Shown in pieces: positions 24,966-34,013 of a stretch of DNA of 64,000 nt (position 1 is its first letter; the number at the start of each line of letters is the position of its first letter). Source of the stretch: Rathayibacter sp. VKM Ac-2857 (GTDB taxonomy: Bacteria > Actinomycetota > Actinomycetes > Actinomycetales > Microbacteriaceae); the NCBI RefSeq assembly GCF_013205025.1, contig NZ_JABMLE010000001.1, positions 868,001 to 932,000 on the forward strand. Reading direction: 5' to 3'. The notes beneath the pieces were generated by a model, which worked only from the letters and a program-made list of their open reading frames with translations, made no database searches and was not told the DNA's origin. A program made the position numbers and the translations under genes.

Positions 24966-25444
24966 GGCAACTCCCGAGGGTGGAAACGAAAGATTCTGCG
25001 ACGAAGATCGTGCTCGTCAGCCCCCGTCAGAACTCGAAGTCCCGTCAGGGCGCGAGCGACACTTTGAGCCGGTCCTTCGTGGTGCCGAGACCCTACATCC
25101 GGCGCTGCCTGGTCGTCGCGGAATTGGCACTCATCAATCGTCTGGCAGCCGATGTGCACTTCGAACGACGACGCCCTACGCGACCGGGAAGACAAGAGTG
25201 TCCACGAAAAGAGACCTCGGATGATCGTCTTTCGACGACAGATCGACCAATCAGTGCCAATAGCGCCGCGAACCGCCTTAACGGTGGTTTACCGTCATGT
25301 GTTGTTCACCTAGGCGCGGCCCGTGGCACTGTACTTCACGCACTCCCTCGCGGCTCGTCCAGGCGTTCTCTCGCGGAGATGCGGCCGTGCGCCACACCGC
25401 TGCCGACCGCCGCCTCCGGCCGGCCGATCGATCAGGAGATCTCG
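24966..25444. other. Intergenic region without a supported gene
   Basis: A 479-bp divergent gap. Open frames here have poor codon use and no domain features. It probably holds promoters of the two exported-protein genes. AGGAG at 25434-25438 is the ribosome-binding site of the gene at 25445. Base composition is more AT-rich than the flanks. Confidence 0.5.
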
Positions 25445-25906
25445 ATGCGTGTCCCCTCTCGTCTCCCGCGCCGAGCTTCCGTCGCGTTGAGCATGCTCGC
25501 CGTCGGCGCGCTTCTCGCAGCGGGCGTCCCGTCGGCCTCCTACGCCCAGGACCGCGACTCGCTCTCGTCTGCGGACTCTCCGGACGACGCTCTCGATCCG
25601 AGTTCCGCGGAGGACGCGCCTCCTGCTGTGCCCGAAGGCCAGCGTGATGCGCTTCTCGGCCCGCCGGTAGTGTTCGCCGATCCGACGGTCGCGTTCGCTG
25701 GTAGGAATCTCTGCGTGGGAATCGCCACAGCCATAAATGGCCTGGTGTACGTCCAGTCGCCCGGGGACGATCCCATGGTGGGCGCACCACGTCCTGGAAT
25801 AGACGCTCCTTTAGGCATCTCCCAGCAATCCGTCCACCCGAACAAGATCGGAACCACCCTGTACGCGGAGGTCATGCAGACAGCACTCAAGGGCGTGTAC
25901 CGGTGA
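25445..25906 (+). CDS. Exported protein resembling the C-terminal block of an SGNH hydrolase
   Basis: A 153-residue protein. Residues 1-35 form a signal peptide with cleavage after ASYA, followed by an acidic Ser/Asp linker. From about residue 77 the sequence reads VFADPTVAFAGRNLCV, INGLVYVQSPGD and SQQSVHPNKIGTTLYAEV. That order of elements (beta strand, FAGxxxC, INGL, then a His-Pro block V) is the C-terminal end of actinobacterial SGNH/GDSL lipases. Blocks I to III, including the catalytic Ser, are absent, so it is probably an internally deleted hydrolase without activity. AGGAG precedes the ATG. It overlaps the next gene by 4 bp (GTGA). Confidence 0.6.
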   Translation: MRVPSRLPRRASVALSMLAVGALLAAGVPSASYAQDRDSLSSADSPDDALDPSSAEDAPPAVPEGQRDALLGPPVVFADPTVAFAGRNLCVGIATAINGLVYVQSPGDDPMVGAPRPGIDAPLGISQQSVHPNKIGTTLYAEVMQTALKGVYR

Positions 25907-26481
25907 AGTTTGGGCTTCAGCATCCGGCGGGCGCGCAATCGAGTAACGCGCCATGTAACCCGCGGTCTCTTGTCTTAGCCGCGCTCGTCGTCATCGTCTC
26001 GCTCACGCTGACCGCCTGCATGCCGCCCGCGATCGAGGACTTCGTCTACAGCCGGGCAGCACACCGGGTACAGAGCGTCGGCGAATACCTCGGAAGGATC
26101 TTCGCCGAACAGAGCAATCTCCTAGCAATGAGCGAAAAGGTTCAAGGCGACACCGCATCGGAAGGGAGGCAGGCTCGGCTCTGGAACCCGAGCGAATCGA
26201 ACAGCTTCTACGGCGGGAACTGGATAACCTCATTTCACCAAGGTCAGACAGCGACCGAAGTCTCGGCGGACGTTCTGATCACTATTCCTGGAAGCCGCTC
26301 CGGCGGCATCTTCTCCTCGGAGTCCGCCGACGTCCTCCTCTGCATCCGCTATCTCGGTGCGGTCGGCTCGGACGACGTGCACGCTGTCGACGCGGACTGC
26401 CCGGAGGGGGTCGAAGCGAACCTCCCCTCCTTCCAGCGGGTGAGCGTCGACCAGCTCACCGACTACGAAGTCGGAGAGTGA
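25903..26481 (+). CDS. Lipoprotein, copy 1 of a duplicated pair
   Basis: A 192-residue lipoprotein with hydrophobic segment VLAALVVIVSLTLTAC ending in the lipobox cysteine. The mature part has IEDFVYSRAAHRVQSVGEYL, YGGNWITSFHQGQTATEVSA and SADVLLCIRYLGAVG, and ends PSFQRVSVDQLTDYEVGE. It is a clear paralogue of the protein at 26837-27400, with nearly the same residues through these stretches. The start overlaps the stop of the preceding gene (GTGA), so translation is coupled. I recognise no family; two cysteines in the C-terminal half could form a disulfide. Confidence 0.65.
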   Translation: MKFGLQHPAGAQSSNAPCNPRSLVLAALVVIVSLTLTACMPPAIEDFVYSRAAHRVQSVGEYLGRIFAEQSNLLAMSEKVQGDTASEGRQARLWNPSESNSFYGGNWITSFHQGQTATEVSADVLITIPGSRSGGIFSSESADVLLCIRYLGAVGSDDVHAVDADCPEGVEANLPSFQRVSVDQLTDYEVGE

Positions 26482-26535
26482 GCGACTGCCGGCGAGTGGG
26501 TCTCCCACGTCGCGGACGTTGCTGGGCCCCACGCG

Positions 26536-26751
26536 TCAGCGTCCGCACTCGCCGGACCGCCCCCGGTACTCGGGCGACTCGAGAACTTCCACCTCGCCGA
26601 TCCTCGCGACGACACATTCCCCGTCCGTTAGGGCGTCGTTTCGGATCGTGGTCGTCCGCAACTCCAGACTGCGCTCCGAGCCCGGCTCCTCCTGACTCAG
26701 ATCCACGAGGAGAAAGTCGGGCGGCCGACTGAGGACTCCGTGCAATGACAC
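26536..26751 (-). pseudogene. Duplicated 3' fragment of the DUF2079 gene
   Basis: These 71 codons match the C-terminal end of the protein at 27456-28952 almost throughout (for example DFLLVDLSQE against DFLLLDLSQE, RTTTIRNDAL against RTTTIRDDAL and GEVEVLESPEYRG against GEVEVLESAEYRG). No membrane part or start is present. It is a relic of the tandem duplication, not a gene. Confidence 0.8.
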
Positions 26752-26783
26752 CCAGTTGCTCTGCGTCCCTCAAGAGAACAAGC

Positions 26784-26837
26784 ACAGCCTTGCACACTCA
26801 GGTTTTCACAAATGCCCTCAATGGTGTTTATCAGTGA
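26784..26837 (+). pseudogene. Remnant of the SGNH-like gene end
   Basis: Seventeen codons plus stop read T-A-L-H-T-Q-V-F-T-N-A-L-N-G-V-Y-Q and align without gaps to the last 17 residues of the gene at 25445-25906 (T-T-L-Y-A-E-V-M-Q-T-A-L-K-G-V-Y-R), with 8 of 17 identical. The stop overlaps the ATG of the second lipoprotein, as the intact copy overlaps the first. It marks the left end of the second duplication unit. Confidence 0.65.
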
Positions 26838-27400
26838 TGCGAAAGGGACCACGCTCGATGAGAAGTAGAGTATCGCTTCGACGTAAGATTCACGGTGCGA
26901 CTGCCGTCGGAGTTGTAACACTCTTGATCGCCGGCTGCGCTCCGACCGAGATCGACGACTTCGTCTTCGGCAGAGCAGCGCGCCGAGTCCATACCGTCGG
27001 TGAGTACCTCGGCGACGTTTTCACCGAAGGGAGCGACATCGCTGGCGTCGAGCTGCGACTCAGGCGCGAATCGGAAGCAGAGGTCCCCCGTGCCCGACCC
27101 TGGGACGAGACCGAACAGCACGTCGCGTGGGGCGGGAACTGGATCACCGGCGTCGACCAGGGCGCGTCGGAGACCCACGTCGTCGCTGACGCCCTGATCA
27201 CCATCGCAGCTTCGTCGTCAGATGAGTTCTTCGGATCTGAGTCCGCCAGCATTTTCCTCTGCGTTCACTATCTCGGCGAGATCAACTCGAAGAGAGTGAG
27301 TGCCGTTGAGGGACGGTGTCCGGAGGGAGTCGAAGCGAAGCTCCCCTCCTTCCATCGGGTGACCGTCGACCAACTGGCCGACTACGAGGTCGACGAGTGA
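26837..27400 (+). CDS. Lipoprotein, copy 2 of a duplicated pair
   Basis: A 187-residue lipoprotein with hydrophobic segment GATAVGVVTLLIAGC as signal and lipobox. It shares with its upstream paralogue the stretches VGEYLGDVF, GGNWITGVDQG, SASIFLCVHYLGEI and PEGVEAKLPSFHRVTVDQLA. The ATG at 26837 overlaps a relic stop codon (TGATG); an alternative ATG at 26858 has AAAGGGA upstream and would give 180 residues. Function unknown. The pairing of an SGNH-like gene end with this lipoprotein in both copies suggests they once formed a two-gene unit. Confidence 0.65.
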   Translation: MRKGPRSMRSRVSLRRKIHGATAVGVVTLLIAGCAPTEIDDFVFGRAARRVHTVGEYLGDVFTEGSDIAGVELRLRRESEAEVPRARPWDETEQHVAWGGNWITGVDQGASETHVVADALITIAASSSDEFFGSESASIFLCVHYLGEINSKRVSAVEGRCPEGVEAKLPSFHRVTVDQLADYEVDE

Positions 27401-27455
27401 GTGACGGCCGGCGCGTGGGGCTCCCGCCACGCGGACGTTGCTGGGCGCACGCGTG

Positions 27456-28952
27456 TCAGCGTGTGCACTCGTCGGACGGCCCCCGGTACTCGGCGGACTC
27501 GAGGACTTCCACCTCGCCGAACCTCGCGACGACGCGATACCCGTCCGCCAGCGCGTCGTCGCGGATCGTGGTCGTCCGCAGCGCCAGCCCGCGCACCGAC
27601 CCCGCAGCCTCCTGACTCAGGTCCAGGAGAAGGAAGTCCGGAACCCGGCGGAGAACACCGGGCAGCGACACCCGGTTGCTCCGCGTCAGCAGCGGCACGA
27701 GCCGGTCGTCGGCCGCGATGCACGTGCTCGCCGGCACCCTCTCGATCGCGGCGACCTGATCCCTTCGATGCGCCGTCCGTGACCACGTATCGCCGGTGAC
27801 CATCCGCGCCAGCGGGAAGGCCTCGTCGTCGAGGCACACGATCGTCCCGATCACCGGCACGGCGAAGACGACCGCGCCGACGACCAGCGCCGACCGAGCT
27901 CTCCACTCGGAGGACGGAAGCCGCCGCAGGAGCCGTCCTCCCCCGTCGATCGCGCCCAGGACCAGCACGACCCAGACGGGCGCGTCGTAGTGGAACCCGC
28001 TCGTCCAGAGCGCGGGCCGGTCGGAGAGGAACCTCTCGGCCAGGAGCGGCAGCGCGAGCAGCGACACCGGCGAGAGCAGCGGAAGCAGGAGGAGGGGTGA
28101 GAGCAGCCCCAGAAGCGTCATCGTCTTCACGATCGGCGTGAAGAAGAGCCCGACCACCATCCACGGCCGATCGAGCATCGTCCGGACGACCTCGCCCCCG
28201 CTTGCTCCGAGCGCTCCGTAGTCCCAGTAGGCGTACCCGCGTCCGCCGATCGAAGGGATCACCACCCCGACGACGACCGCGAACGCCGCGGCCCCCGAAC
28301 ACGCCAGCAGCACCCCGACGATCCTCGGTCTCCTGGCCGCTCGCAGCAGGCCGAGGATCAGCACCACCGCCCCCATGTCCTCCCGGATCAGGAGGAGGAC
28401 CGCCGACGCCGCGACGAGCTGTCGATCACTCCTGCTGTCGAAAGCGTCGACCGCCCAGGCGAGGACCGGCACCGCGAATGCGACCTCGTGGAAGTCGAAG
28501 TCGGCCAGCGACTGCAGCGGGCGGCCGAGGAGATAACCGACGGCCAGCAGGCAGCTCGCTCCCACTCCCACGCGCCGCCGCGCGACCCGCCAGACGAAGA
28601 CGGAGGAACCGGCGATCAGCGCGGCCTGCGCCACGAGCAGCACCCGCGCGTCGTCCCAGATCCAGTACAGCGGAGCGAGGACGACGAGGATCGGATGGAA
28701 ATGGTCGCCGAGCAGAGTGAAGTCGTCGCCTTTCAACGGCGAGAGCGGCGGACGGAACTGCGAGTACGCCCTCACCGCCTGGTCGAAGATGCCGAGGTCG
28801 TACCCCGCCGTGAGCAGCTGGTCGGCTCGGGAGATCGAGTAGACCGAGTAGACCCCGAACGCGAGGAGCGCGAGCGGGACGATCGGCGAGCGCAGCCACG
28901 CCAGACGCCCACCGCAGACCGGCCGACTCCCGCCGCGCCCCCTCCAGCGCAT
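27456..28952 (-). CDS. DUF2079 multi-spanning membrane protein
   Basis: A 498-residue protein with about ten hydrophobic helices. Near the N-terminus is the DUF2079 signature: helix 1, then AGYDLGIFDQAVRAYSQF and LLGDHFHPILVVLAPLYW, with conserved acidic and His residues as in GT-C-like folds. Later come ADFDFHEVAFAVPVLAWA and the soluble tail with LLDLSQE. ATG 28952 was chosen because GGAGG lies 5 nt upstream; the preceding in-frame codons are basic and non-conserved. The family is thought to be glycosyltransferase-like, without proven substrate. Its last ~70 codons are duplicated at 26536-26751. Confidence 0.8.
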   Translation of the reverse strand: MRWRGRGGSRPVCGGRLAWLRSPIVPLALLAFGVYSVYSISRADQLLTAGYDLGIFDQAVRAYSQFRPPLSPLKGDDFTLLGDHFHPILVVLAPLYWIWDDARVLLVAQAALIAGSSVFVWRVARRRVGVGASCLLAVGYLLGRPLQSLADFDFHEVAFAVPVLAWAVDAFDSRSDRQLVAASAVLLLIREDMGAVVLILGLLRAARRPRIVGVLLACSGAAAFAVVVGVVIPSIGGRGYAYWDYGALGASGGEVVRTMLDRPWMVVGLFFTPIVKTMTLLGLLSPLLLLPLLSPVSLLALPLLAERFLSDRPALWTSGFHYDAPVWVVLVLGAIDGGGRLLRRLPSSEWRARSALVVGAVVFAVPVIGTIVCLDDEAFPLARMVTGDTWSRTAHRRDQVAAIERVPASTCIAADDRLVPLLTRSNRVSLPGVLRRVPDFLLLDLSQEAAGSVRGLALRTTTIRDDALADGYRVVARFGEVEVLESAEYRGPSDECTR

Positions 28953-29175
28953 CCGCACCTCCGCCGACGGCGGACGGCGCACCGGTGACCGAGGACCACG
29001 CGCCGTCTCTGCGTTGAACGATAGACGAGCTTCCCTCAGCAAAGGGGACTGGCGCACGACGCCGCCTCACCGTGCCGGATGGAACGCGGCTGCCCGAGCG
29101 CTGCGGACTCAGCCGACGTGCCGGTGGAGAGGTCCCGACGAAGGATCGGACGCTACCCGCGGAGAGAAAAAGTTC

Positions 29176-29250
29176 TGGTGCCCCTGGAGGGACTCGAACC
29201 CCCAACCTGCTCCTTAGGACGGAGTCGCTCTTCCATTGAGCTACAGAGGC
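29176..29250 (-). tRNA. tRNA-Arg (anticodon CCU)
   Basis: A complete cloverleaf on the minus strand. The acceptor stem pairs all 7 positions (with one G-U), the D arm is GCTC/GAGC, the anticodon loop GTCCTAA gives CCT, the T arm contains TTCGAGT, and CCA is encoded at 29176-29178. It reads AGG codons. No integrase or duplicated 3' end is nearby. Confidence 0.93.
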
Positions 29251-29290
29251 CGGTGCCGTCCAGTGTACCGATCGCCCGGTGCCGTCGCTC

Positions 29291-29342
29291 TTGACACGGC
29301 ACGAGTCGCATGGTTGGTTAGTTACTGCACCAACTAACCAAC
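29291..29342. promoter_or_regulatory. Promoter and perfect inverted-repeat operator of the YtrA-type operon
   Basis: TTGACA at 29291-29296 is a consensus -35 box. Eleven-base arms at 29313-29323 (GTTGGTTAGTT) and 29332-29342 are perfect inverted repeats with an 8-bp spacer. The -10 region expected 17-18 bp after the -35 falls inside the left arm, so a repressor bound here would block RNA polymerase. The GntR/YtrA-type gene begins 36 bp downstream, pointing to autorepression of the operon. Confidence 0.8.
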
Positions 29343-29378
29343 GCGCCACGAAGCACCCAGACCGACGGAAGGAGCCCC

Positions 29379-29741
29379 ATGGACGACTCCCGCCCGATCT
29401 TCCTGCAGATCGCCGAGCAGATCGAGAACGACATCATCGCGGGCGCGCTGCCCGAGGAGGACCAGGTCCCGTCGACGAACGAGTTCGCCGCGTTCCACCG
29501 CATCAACCCGGCCACGGCCGGCAAGGGCGTGAACCTGCTCGTCGACGAGGGCGTCCTGTACAAGAAGAGGGGGATCGGCATGTTCGTCGCCGAGGGAGCG
29601 CGCGACCACCTGGTCGAGAAGCGCCGCACGCAGTTCCGCGACCAGTTCGTCGCACCGCTCCTCGCGGAGGCCGCCAAGCTCGGCCTCACCCGCGAGCAGC
29701 TCACCGCCATGATCACCGACATCGAAGGAGGATCGCGATGA
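29379..29741 (+). CDS. YtrA-type GntR family repressor
   Basis: A 120-residue regulator. The winged helix (about 1-72) reads PIFLQIAEQIENDIIAGAL, then LPEEDQVPSTNEFAAFHRIN with the GntR recognition helix, and ends YKKRGIGMFVAEGA. The tail of about 45 residues is a short helical dimerisation region, characteristic of the YtrA subfamily. It overlaps the downstream ATPase gene (ATGA). YtrA regulators repress their own ABC operon and respond to cell-wall stress in Bacillus; the inverted repeat upstream fits that. The inducer here is unknown. Confidence 0.92.
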   Translation: MDDSRPIFLQIAEQIENDIIAGALPEEDQVPSTNEFAAFHRINPATAGKGVNLLVDEGVLYKKRGIGMFVAEGARDHLVEKRRTQFRDQFVAPLLAEAAKLGLTREQLTAMITDIEGGSR

Positions 29742-30613
29742 GCGCGGTCATCGAGGTCGCCGGCCTCAGCAAGCACTACGGCAGCATGCACGCCGTCTCC
29801 GACGTCAGCTTCACCCTCGAGGAGAACCGGATCCACGGCCTCCTCGGCCGCAACGGCGCCGGCAAGACCACTCTGATGTCGCTGCTCACCGGCCAGGAGT
29901 TCGCGAGCACCGGCAGCATCCGGGTCTTCGGCGAGACGCCCGTCGAGAACGCCGCCGTCCTCTCCCGCACCTGCTTCATCAAGGAGAGCCAGAAGTACCC
30001 GGAGGACTTCAAAGTCAAGCACGTCCTCCGCAGCGCCCGCTGGTTCTTCGAGGGCTGGGACGAGGAGTTCGCCCAGCAGCTCGTCGTCGACTTCCGCCTC
30101 CCGCTCGACCGCCGCGTCAAGAAGCTCAGCCGTGGTCAGCTCTCCGCGATCGGCGTCATCGTCGGCCTCGCCTCCCGCGCCCCGCTGACCTTCTTCGACG
30201 AGCCCTACCTCGGCCTCGACGCCGTCGCCCGGCAGCTCTTCTACGACCGCCTGCTCGCCGACTTCGCCGAGCACCCGCGCACCGTCCTCCTCTCCACCCA
30301 CCTGATCGACGAGGTCAGCAGCCTCCTCGAGCACGTCCTCGTCATCGACGACGGCCGCCTCCTCGTCGACAGCGACACCGAGGAGCTCCGCGGGGCCGCC
30401 GCGACCGTCACCGGCAGCCGCGCCGCGGTCGACTCCTTCACCGAGGGCCGCGAGGTCCTCTCCCGCAGCGGAGTCGGCGGCCTCGCCACCGCGACGCTCC
30501 CCCACCTCGGCACCGCCGACCGCGACGAGGCCCGCCACCGCGGCCTCGAGCTCGAGCCCGTCTCGCTCCAGCAGCTCGTCGTCCAGCTGACCACCGGAAA
30601 GGCCGCCTCATGA
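29738..30613 (+). CDS. ABC transporter ATP-binding protein
   Basis: A 291-residue ATPase. Walker A is GRNGAGKTT near residue 36. The signature is KLSRGQLSAIGVIVGLASRA, a variant of LSGGQ common in YtrB-type proteins, Walker B is LTFFDEPYLGLD and the H-loop is LLSTHLIDEV. A C-terminal extension of about 70 residues follows the nucleotide-binding fold. The ATG overlaps the regulator stop, AAGGAGG is placed upstream, and the permease start overlaps its stop, so the three genes are translationally coupled. It works with the 251-residue permease. Confidence 0.93.
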   Translation: MSAVIEVAGLSKHYGSMHAVSDVSFTLEENRIHGLLGRNGAGKTTLMSLLTGQEFASTGSIRVFGETPVENAAVLSRTCFIKESQKYPEDFKVKHVLRSARWFFEGWDEEFAQQLVVDFRLPLDRRVKKLSRGQLSAIGVIVGLASRAPLTFFDEPYLGLDAVARQLFYDRLLADFAEHPRTVLLSTHLIDEVSSLLEHVLVIDDGRLLVDSDTEELRGAAATVTGSRAAVDSFTEGREVLSRSGVGGLATATLPHLGTADRDEARHRGLELEPVSLQQLVVQLTTGKAAS

Positions 30614-31365
30614 CCGCCCTCGCCCCGCAGCGCTCCGTCGCGCGCCACCGCCTGCTCAGCATCGTCCGCCTGCACCTCGCCAACCCGGCGACGCTGCTCG
30701 TCACCCCGCTCGCGATCCTCGGCGCGATCTTCGTCGGCAGCCTGATCATCTGGCTGCTCGTGCTGCGGATGGTCGGCGTCCCGGCCGCCGGCGGCGACTC
30801 CGGCGTGCAGATCACCGGCGGCACGACCTTCATCTTCATCTACATGCTGGTCGTCGCCGTCCAGGCCACCAACGTCACCTTCGCCCTCGCGCTGGGCTAC
30901 GGCTCGACCCGCCGCGACTACTCCCTCGGCACGGCGCTGACCTTCGTGGGCCTGTCCGCCGCCTGGACCGTCCTGTACTCCACGATGTCCGCGCTCGAGC
31001 AGGCGACGAACGGCTGGGGGCTCGGCGGCTACATGTTCCGCGCCGCCGCCTACAGCGATGTCTCCTGGCTCGCCCAGACCTTCGCGGTCTTCAGCCTCTT
31101 CCTGTTCTTCTTCTTCGCCGGCTCGGCCGTCGCCGCGGTCTACGTCCGCTGGCGGGCCACGGGGATGACCGTCTTCTTCCTCGCCCTCGCCGCGCTGATC
31201 GTCGGCCTGATCGCCCTGTTCACCCTCACCGAGAGCTGGGACTCCGTATGGCTCGCCTTCGAGGCGATCGGCTTCACGGGCGTCTTCGCAGTGCTGCTCG
31301 TCCCGACGGTCCTGTCCGCGGTCCTCGGCGCCCTGATCCTGGGCCGAGCCACCCCGCGCGGCTGA
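30610..31365 (+). CDS. ABC transporter permease of the YtrA-type operon
   Basis: A 251-residue membrane protein with six hydrophobic segments (around 25-55, 75-100, 112-135, 150-180, 190-215 and 222-245). The first is followed by a short outward loop PAAGGDSGVQITGGTT. GYGSTRRDYSLGTAL between segments 2 and 3 is the usual cytoplasmic basic loop of this permease type. The start overlaps the ATPase stop by 4 bp. It probably exports or senses a hydrophobic or antibiotic compound, by analogy with YtrBC; this is inferred. Confidence 0.85.
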   Translation: MTALAPQRSVARHRLLSIVRLHLANPATLLVTPLAILGAIFVGSLIIWLLVLRMVGVPAAGGDSGVQITGGTTFIFIYMLVVAVQATNVTFALALGYGSTRRDYSLGTALTFVGLSAAWTVLYSTMSALEQATNGWGLGGYMFRAAAYSDVSWLAQTFAVFSLFLFFFFAGSAVAAVYVRWRATGMTVFFLALAALIVGLIALFTLTESWDSVWLAFEAIGFTGVFAVLLVPTVLSAVLGALILGRATPRG

Positions 31366-31376
31366 TCCGGCCGCAC

Positions 31377-31439
31377 AACATCAGCTGAGAGAGGGGGGCG
31401 TTCGCTGAGGAGCGATGCCCTCCCTTCTCAGCTGATGTT
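31377..31439. repeat. Long intergenic hairpin before phosphoketolase
   Basis: Arms at 31377-31390 (AACATCAGCTGAGA) and 31426-31439 are perfect 14-bp inverted repeats, and the 35-nt interior can partly pair further. It sits between the permease stop and the phosphoketolase gene. It could be a terminator for the ABC operon or a dispersed palindromic element. TCAGCTGA within each arm is itself palindromic. Confidence 0.75.
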
Positions 31440-31523
31440 CTGCGGCGAGCAGTCCCGTCCGGACGGCGCCCCGCCACCCGCAAGGCCCTTCCGTCCCGCG
31501 CGCTCGCCTGGAAGCGTTGCAGC

Positions 31524-33986
31524 ATGGCCGCATCCCTCACCTCCCCCGCCGCTCAGCACGTCTGGACCGCCAGGGACGACAGTCCGCTCGACCCCGCCAC
31601 CCTCGACACCATCGACGCCTGGTGGCGCGCCGCGAACTACCTCGCGGTCGGCCAGATCTACCTCCTCGCCAATCCGCTGCTGCGCGAGCCCCTCTCGAGG
31701 GAGCACATCAAGCCGCGCCTGCTCGGCCACTGGGGCACGACCCCCGGCCTCAATCTGATCTACGCGCACCTCAACCGCGCGATCACGGAGCGGCAGCAGC
31801 CGACGCTCTACATCACCGGCCCCGGCCACGGCGGACCGGGCATGGTCGCCAACGCCTACCTCGACGGCACCTACAGCGAGATCTACTCGCACATCGACGA
31901 GACCGAGGAGGGCCTGCGCCGCCTCTTCCGCCAGTTCAGCTTCCCCGGCGGCATCCCGAGCCACGCGGCCCCGGAGACCCCCGGCAGCATCCACGAGGGC
32001 GGCGAGCTCGGCTACTCGCTCAGCCACGCCTACGGCGCCGCCTTCGACAACCCGGACCTGCTGGTCGCCGCCGTGGTCGGCGACGGCGAGGCCGAGACCG
32101 GCCCGCTCGCCACCAGCTGGCACTCGAACAAGTTCGTGAACCCTGCGACCGACGGCGTCGTCCTGCCGATCCTGCACCTCAACGGCTTCAAGATCGCCAA
32201 CCCGACGGTCCTCGCCCGCATCCCGCACGAGGAGCTCGAGAGCCTGATGCGCGGCTACGGCCACGAGCCGTTCACCGTCGAGGGCGGCTTCGACGGCGAG
32301 GACCCGATGCGGGTGCACGAGCGCTTCGCCGCGGTCCTCGACACCGTGCTCGACCGCATCGCCGCGATCAAGGCGCGCGCCGCTGAGGGCGACCTCGCCC
32401 GCCCGGCCTGGCCGATGATCATCCTGAAGACCCCGAAGGGCTGGACCTGCCCCGCCGAGATCGACGGCGTGCAGGTCGAGGGCACCTACCGCGCCCACCA
32501 GGTCCCGCTCGCCAACGCCCGCGACACCGAGGCGCACACCCGCCTGCTCGAGACCTGGATGCGGTCCTACCGCCCCGAGGAACTGTTCACCGAGGAGGGC
32601 GGCATCGCCGAGCGCGTCCGCTCGCTCGCCCCCGAGGGCGACCTCCGGATGAGCGCGACGCCGCACGCCAACGGCGGCCTGCTCCGCCAGACCCTCCGGC
32701 TGCCCGACTTCCGCCGCTACGAGGTCGTCGTGCACGAGCCGGGCGGCACCATCGCCGAGGCGACGAAGGTGCTCGGCGAGTGGCTCGCCGACGTGATCCG
32801 CGAGAACCCGACGAACTTCCGGATCTTCGGCCCCGACGAGGTCGCGAGCAACCGCCTCCAGAGCGTCTACGCCGCGACCGACAAGCAGTGGAACGCCGAG
32901 CTCAGCCCGCTCGACGACCACCTCGCCCGCGCGGGCCGGGTGATGGAGGTGCTCTCCGAGCACCAGTGCCAGGGCTGGCTCGAGGGCTACCTGCTCACCG
33001 GCCGCCACGGGCTCTTCACCTGCTACGAGGCCTTCATCCACATCATCGACTCGATGTTCAACCAGCACGCGAAGTGGCTCGACGGCACCCGCGACATCGA
33101 GTGGCGCCGCCCGATCGCGAGCCTCAACTACCTGCTCTCCAGCCACGTCTGGCGCCAGGACCACAACGGCTTCAGCCACCAGGACCCGGGCTTCATCGAC
33201 CACGTGGTCAACAAGAAGCCGGAGGTGGTGCGCGTCTACCTGCCGTTCGACGCCAACACGCTGCTCTCGGTCTACGACCACTGCCTCCGCAGCGTCGACT
33301 ACGTCAACGTCGTCGTCGCCGGCAAGCAGCCCTCCCCCGCCTGGCTCACCATGGCGGAGGCGATCACGCACTGCACCCGCGGCCTCGGCATCCTGGAGTG
33401 GGCGAGCAGCGAGCGCCGCGGCGCGTCACCGGACGTGGTGATGGCCTGCGCCGGCGACGTGCCGACCCTCGAGACCCTCGCGGCCGTCAGCATCCTCCGC
33501 GAGGCGCTGCCCGACCTCGCGATCCGCACCGTCAACGTCGTCGACCTGATGCGGCTGATGTCCGAGTCCGAGCACCCGCACGGGCTCTCCGACCGCGAGT
33601 TCGACGCGATCTTCACGCCCGACCGCCCGGTGATCTTCGCGTACCACGGCTACCCGTGGCTGATCCACCGCCTGACCTACAAGCGCACCGGTCACGGCAA
33701 CCTGCACGTCCGCGGCTACAAGGAGAACGGCACCACCACCACGCCGTTCGACATGGTGATGCTCAACGACCTCGACCGCTACTCGCTGGTGATGGACGTC
33801 ATCGACCGCACTCCGGGCCTCGGCGCCACCGCCGCGGGCCTCCGCCAGGAGATGCAGGACGCCCGGATCCGCGCCCGCGCCTACACCCGCGAGCACGGCG
33901 AGGACATCCCCGAGGTCGCGAACTGGACCTGGTCCGGCTCCCGCTCCGGCAACGCCTCCGAGGCCACCGGCGGCGACAACGAGTAG
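31524..33986 (+). CDS. xfp: Phosphoketolase (xylulose-5-P / fructose-6-P)
   Basis: An 820-residue thiamine-diphosphate enzyme of full family length. Motifs include [20 protein letters not shown] at about 93, [20 protein letters not shown] at about 146, the ThDP-binding stretch [19 protein letters not shown] at about 186, [19 protein letters not shown] and [18 protein letters not shown]. It splits xylulose-5-P (or fructose-6-P) with phosphate into acetyl-P plus glyceraldehyde-3-P (or erythrose-4-P). A phosphate acetyltransferase or acetate kinase is not in the window. It is monocistronic, flanked by two long palindromes. Confidence 0.96.
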   Translation: MAASLTSPAAQHVWTARDDSPLDPATLDTIDAWWRAANYLAVGQIYLLANPLLREPLSREHIKPRLLGHWGTTPGLNLIYAHLNRAITERQQPTLYITGPGHGGPGMVANAYLDGTYSEIYSHIDETEEGLRRLFRQFSFPGGIPSHAAPETPGSIHEGGELGYSLSHAYGAAFDNPDLLVAAVVGDGEAETGPLATSWHSNKFVNPATDGVVLPILHLNGFKIANPTVLARIPHEELESLMRGYGHEPFTVEGGFDGEDPMRVHERFAAVLDTVLDRIAAIKARAAEGDLARPAWPMIILKTPKGWTCPAEIDGVQVEGTYRAHQVPLANARDTEAHTRLLETWMRSYRPEELFTEEGGIAERVRSLAPEGDLRMSATPHANGGLLRQTLRLPDFRRYEVVVHEPGGTIAEATKVLGEWLADVIRENPTNFRIFGPDEVASNRLQSVYAATDKQWNAELSPLDDHLARAGRVMEVLSEHQCQGWLEGYLLTGRHGLFTCYEAFIHIIDSMFNQHAKWLDGTRDIEWRRPIASLNYLLSSHVWRQDHNGFSHQDPGFIDHVVNKKPEVVRVYLPFDANTLLSVYDHCLRSVDYVNVVVAGKQPSPAWLTMAEAITHCTRGLGILEWASSERRGASPDVVMACAGDVPTLETLAAVSILREALPDLAIRTVNVVDLMRLMSESEHPHGLSDREFDAIFTPDRPVIFAYHGYPWLIHRLTYKRTGHGNLHVRGYKENGTTTTPFDMVMLNDLDRYSLVMDVIDRTPGLGATAAGLRQEMQDARIRARAYTREHGEDIPEVANWTWSGSRSGNASEATGGDNE

Positions 33987-34013
33987 CCCCACCCCCGCCC
34001 CCGCTCCCGCTCC

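Larger units (their letters stand above)
25850..27670. repeat. Decayed tandem duplication, about 0.9-kb unit
   Basis: Two successive units share the order: end of SGNH-like gene, lipoprotein gene, reversed 3' end of the DUF2079 gene. Unit 1 runs from about 25855 to about 26770 and unit 2 from about 26784 to 27670. The lipoprotein stops are 919 bp apart. DNA downstream of both stops stays alignable across most of 250 bp. Unit 2 retains the intact DUF2079 gene and unit 1 the longer SGNH-like gene, so the join lies near 26770-26784. Confidence 0.75.

Noticed and set aside
24941-25195. 84-codon minus-strand frame overlapping the start of an exported-protein gene
   Set aside because: Poor codon use, no domain, and overlap with a better-supported gene and its promoter.
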